Assembly (NCBI GenBank): GCA_005798925.1
Contig: SYID01000183.1
Coordinates: 1 to 7,196 of the forward strand
Source: Verrucomicrobiota bacterium
GTDB lineage: Bacteria; Verrucomicrobiota; Verrucomicrobiia; Opitutales; UBA953
Length of the DNA: 7,196 bases
Reading direction: 5' to 3'
Shown here: positions 6,401 to 7,196 of the stretch, piece after piece
Layout: every line of letters begins with the position of its first letter
Numbering within the stretch: position 1 is the first letter of the stretch
Notes under the pieces: generated by a model
Seen by the model: the letters and a program-made list of their open reading frames with translations, nothing else
What the model was told of the DNA's origin: nothing
Database searches by the model: none
Made by a program: the position numbers and the translations under genes

Positions 6401-7022
6401 CGCGAGCAAGACGGCGGAGACCACGGAATTCCTCGGCGCCCTGGCGATCCTGGGCGGGGCGATCGCCAACAACGAGGACGGCGCCAAGGTGGCCCGGATC
6501 GGCGCGGCGATGACGGCCGCGGCGAAACTCCAGAAAGCGGTCGCGGACTTCGCCTACTCCTCCGCGACGATCAAAGCCTCGCGCCTGGCTTCCGGGACGA
6601 TCCGCCTCGACGCGGCCGACATCCGCAACCCCGCGCTCCAGCTCACGGCCAAGGGCGGCATCCGCGTCGACCCGCGCCTCGGGTTCGCCGACTGGCCCAT
6701 GGATTTCACGACGCAGCTGCGCGGCGGCGGCGAGTTCGCCGAATCCTTCCGTTTGCTCGGCTTCGGCGCCGCGCCCTCGCCCGCCGACGGCTTCACCGAC
6801 GGCCCGGGCGTGAACATCACCGGCTCGCTGAACGACGTGCGCTCGGACCTGGCGGAAAAACTGCAGGCGGCGGTGGACCGGATCCGCGCCGGACCTCAGG
6901 CCGCCGCAGGCGGCGCGCCCCAGGCCTCTCCGCAGGCGGCGCCGAACCCCGCGCCCGGCGCGGCTCCGGCGCCGCGCAAGCGCAACCCGCTCGGCGACCT
7001 GCTCAAGGAACTCGGCCGCTGA
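3444..7022 (+). CDS. AsmA/YhdP/TamB-like large inner-membrane-anchored protein
   Basis: A 1192-residue envelope protein. An N-terminal helix (residues about 4-26, VLRFTLWSVGILAVALGATLFW) anchors it in the inner membrane. The rest is almost all alternating beta strands with repeated 'L..G.v.l.dG' and 'a.l.l..l.l' patterns and no catalytic motif, typical of AsmA-like proteins that form long periplasmic beta grooves. Family members (TamB, YhdP, YdbH in E. coli) help move phospholipids between the membranes; applying that role here is inference. The C-terminal part (about 955-1150) has the AsmA-type layout: a 'GGRLRAFG' strand, an inserted Ala-rich helical stretch (about 990-1030), then 'ASGTIRLDAADIRNPALQLTAKGG' style strands and 'VNITGSLNDVRSDL'. 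It ends with a Pro/Ala-rich linker (1150-1177) and a basic tail RKRNPLGDLLKELGR. ATG 3444 directly precedes the membrane helix and is the natural start; there is no clear Shine-Dalgarno. Its stop overlaps the next gene's ATG. The broad family call is good; the exact subfamily is uncertain. Confidence 0.82.
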   Translation: MSRVLRFTLWSVGILAVALGATLFWVESQLRPEPLGARVKALLAEAGIKGGITRVEASLDGRFSAEGVDLTLADGTKIAVASVKGEAGLFALARGTYALSSLEIKTLEVDLTGRRSVAPATENKSAEATKTTLPPFVLGPYAVTGRVRLADGTLVRFSVRGDVFDSNGQADFRAGLAWPGVTVGKHLTDPRGEIALKGAFRRPLGAEGTGVDALMADLATLRLELTAKDAGPAAAGSVTLVLEADANPGKPGTRLSGRLSDTAGRAAVTLKGEHLAGRTSLEAELDLDPTRFGILASQLPAVRVTGGAKGELEGVRWQADADLKAVWPDLGGLSPALPKGGRSEWRLAANAQSAAGGFAVNRLSVKGHGVSIAIPQTLTWKGGLLPENADEATVSLVAEDADLTALNPFLAPAGLIATAGRWTGEASVSFKGGQPDVRSVRTHSLRGVTLFRGGQPLMREVDAELPVASADGAVSLAPFSLSCAAGDIAKGSLMLRPGTGGAWSVVADVDLGIVELASQPNWEDLPVAKLQGIRVRANAVLDRAAGRAPVVTAASARIFREGADLLALKLRQPLPLDGTRPAGVIVEASARDLPLESLAALVPGLKLAGDLRRADVVAGFNREGLFVRTEGTPLAFAGTSVGWAGKPYAKDCDLTAGLDLLIGEKTTVLGFEKAELKSRGRLLAGGDIRLGLGEAATTLRLSGDLGALAEQPFAGPLNMVTGGRYQASAERARNGEIKVELQVGDVGLRRSEGRIAQAAVSGRYAPTADGLEAEGTLRVQASAVSSGRFTLVRKSAGDKTDWQAVVDVDGADVDDVLTLLPKADATETPEAVPTPAPDRAPFWAGHAGSLRLTIGTAKAYGIRARQVSLRAEADERSVRLTQLGGQLAEGELNGRGELSFVPGLNQGPYSLSATVGLKQFDFGAVAPAVPAMKDFAEGKADVTATLTSIAGTPGELPGRLQVETTLESKGGRLRAFGDKNSALALSASKTAETTEFLGALAILGGAIANNEDGAKVARIGAAMTAAAKLQKAVADFAYSSATIKASRLASGTIRLDAADIRNPALQLTAKGGIRVDPRLGFADWPMDFTTQLRGGGEFAESFRLLGFGAAPSPADGFTDGPGVNITGSLNDVRSDLAEKLQAAVDRIRAGPQAAAGGAPQASPQAAPNPAPGAAPAPRKRNPLGDLLKELGR
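5855..5889. repeat. 13-bp perfect inverted repeat inside the AsmA-like gene
   Basis: CGTCGTCGACGTC at 5855-5867 and its exact reverse complement at 5877-5889 flank a nine-base spacer. The stretch encodes an Asp/Val-rich run (VVDVDGADVDDV), so GAC and GTC codons alone may explain it. A strong hairpin could form in mRNA, but there is no T-run and no evidence of function. Confidence 0.6.
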
Positions 7023-7196
7023 TGACGGCCGCCCGCGCCTTCACGCTCGGATGCGCGCTGCTGGCCGGCCTCACGCTGCTGGCGCTCGCCGTCGGGCCGC
7101 AAGGCTTCGGCTGGGGGGACCATGGCTCCGCCGCGCTGCTCCGCGCCCCCCGCGTGCTGGCCGCGCTCGCCGCAGGCCTCGCCCTCGGCGTCGGCG
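7022..7196 (+). CDS. FecCD/BtuC-type ABC transporter permease, N-terminal fragment
   Basis: The first 58 codons of a gene that runs out of the window. The ATG overlaps the upstream TGA by one base (TGATG at 7020-7024), so translation is probably coupled to the AsmA-like gene. Residues about 7-25 form a first membrane helix (FTLGCALLAGLTLLALAVG). LLRAPRVLAALAAGLALGVG matches the conserved 'LRLPRVLAALLVGAALAlsG' segment near the start of FecCD-family permeases, which carry iron-siderophores, heme or cobalamin across the inner membrane with a substrate-binding protein and an ATPase. The substrate cannot be told from this fragment, and the partner genes should lie downstream. The short length leaves some doubt, but the RxPRvlaAl motif is characteristic. 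Confidence 0.76.
   Translation, partial: MTAARAFTLGCALLAGLTLLALAVGPQGFGWGDHGSAALLRAPRVLAALAAGLALGVG

Noticed and set aside
1..7196. Mobile element, CRISPR array, tRNA or rRNA
   Set aside because: No transposase or integrase-like protein, regularly spaced repeats, cloverleaf-like sequence or rRNA-like stretch was seen.

Overview
The window is a GC-rich stretch with every gene on the + strand. It holds five protein-coding genes, the first and last cut by the window edges. An AsmA-like inner-membrane protein with a large exported region implies a diderm (Gram-negative) envelope. GC-rich codon use, little Shine-Dalgarno signal before the internal genes and the style of the Amt protein would fit Verrucomicrobiota such as the Opitutales. 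That placement is only an impression and could not be checked by a search.

Layout: (1) The 3' two-thirds of an ammonium channel gene (amt), closed by a strong intrinsic terminator at 945-979. (2) A MerR-like DNA-binding protein with an unrecognised C-terminal half, starting between 1028 and 1061. It is flanked on both sides by AT-rich spacers that carry five copies of TGACA on the same strand. (3) A cytoplasmic-looking von Willebrand factor A (VWA) protein with a complete metal-binding MIDAS motif, ending at a second strong terminator (3369-3399). (4) A 1192-residue AsmA/YhdP/TamB-like protein, preceded by a 12-bp palindrome in promoter position. (5) The N-terminus of a FecCD/BtuC-type ABC permease, whose ATG overlaps the stop codon of gene 4 by one base.

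The window thus breaks into three transcription units: amt alone; regulator plus VWA gene (no terminator between them); and AsmA-like plus ABC permease (translationally coupled, continuing past the window). Amt takes up ammonium. The AsmA-like protein and the permease both belong to envelope transport. The regulator/VWA pair is the least understood part and the best candidate for something undescribed: a MerR-type protein with an orphan C-terminal domain sits beside a VWA gene, with repeated candidate operator motifs on both sides. Nothing here indicates a mobile element, CRISPR array, tRNA or rRNA. No gene-free stretch exceeds about 110 bases.
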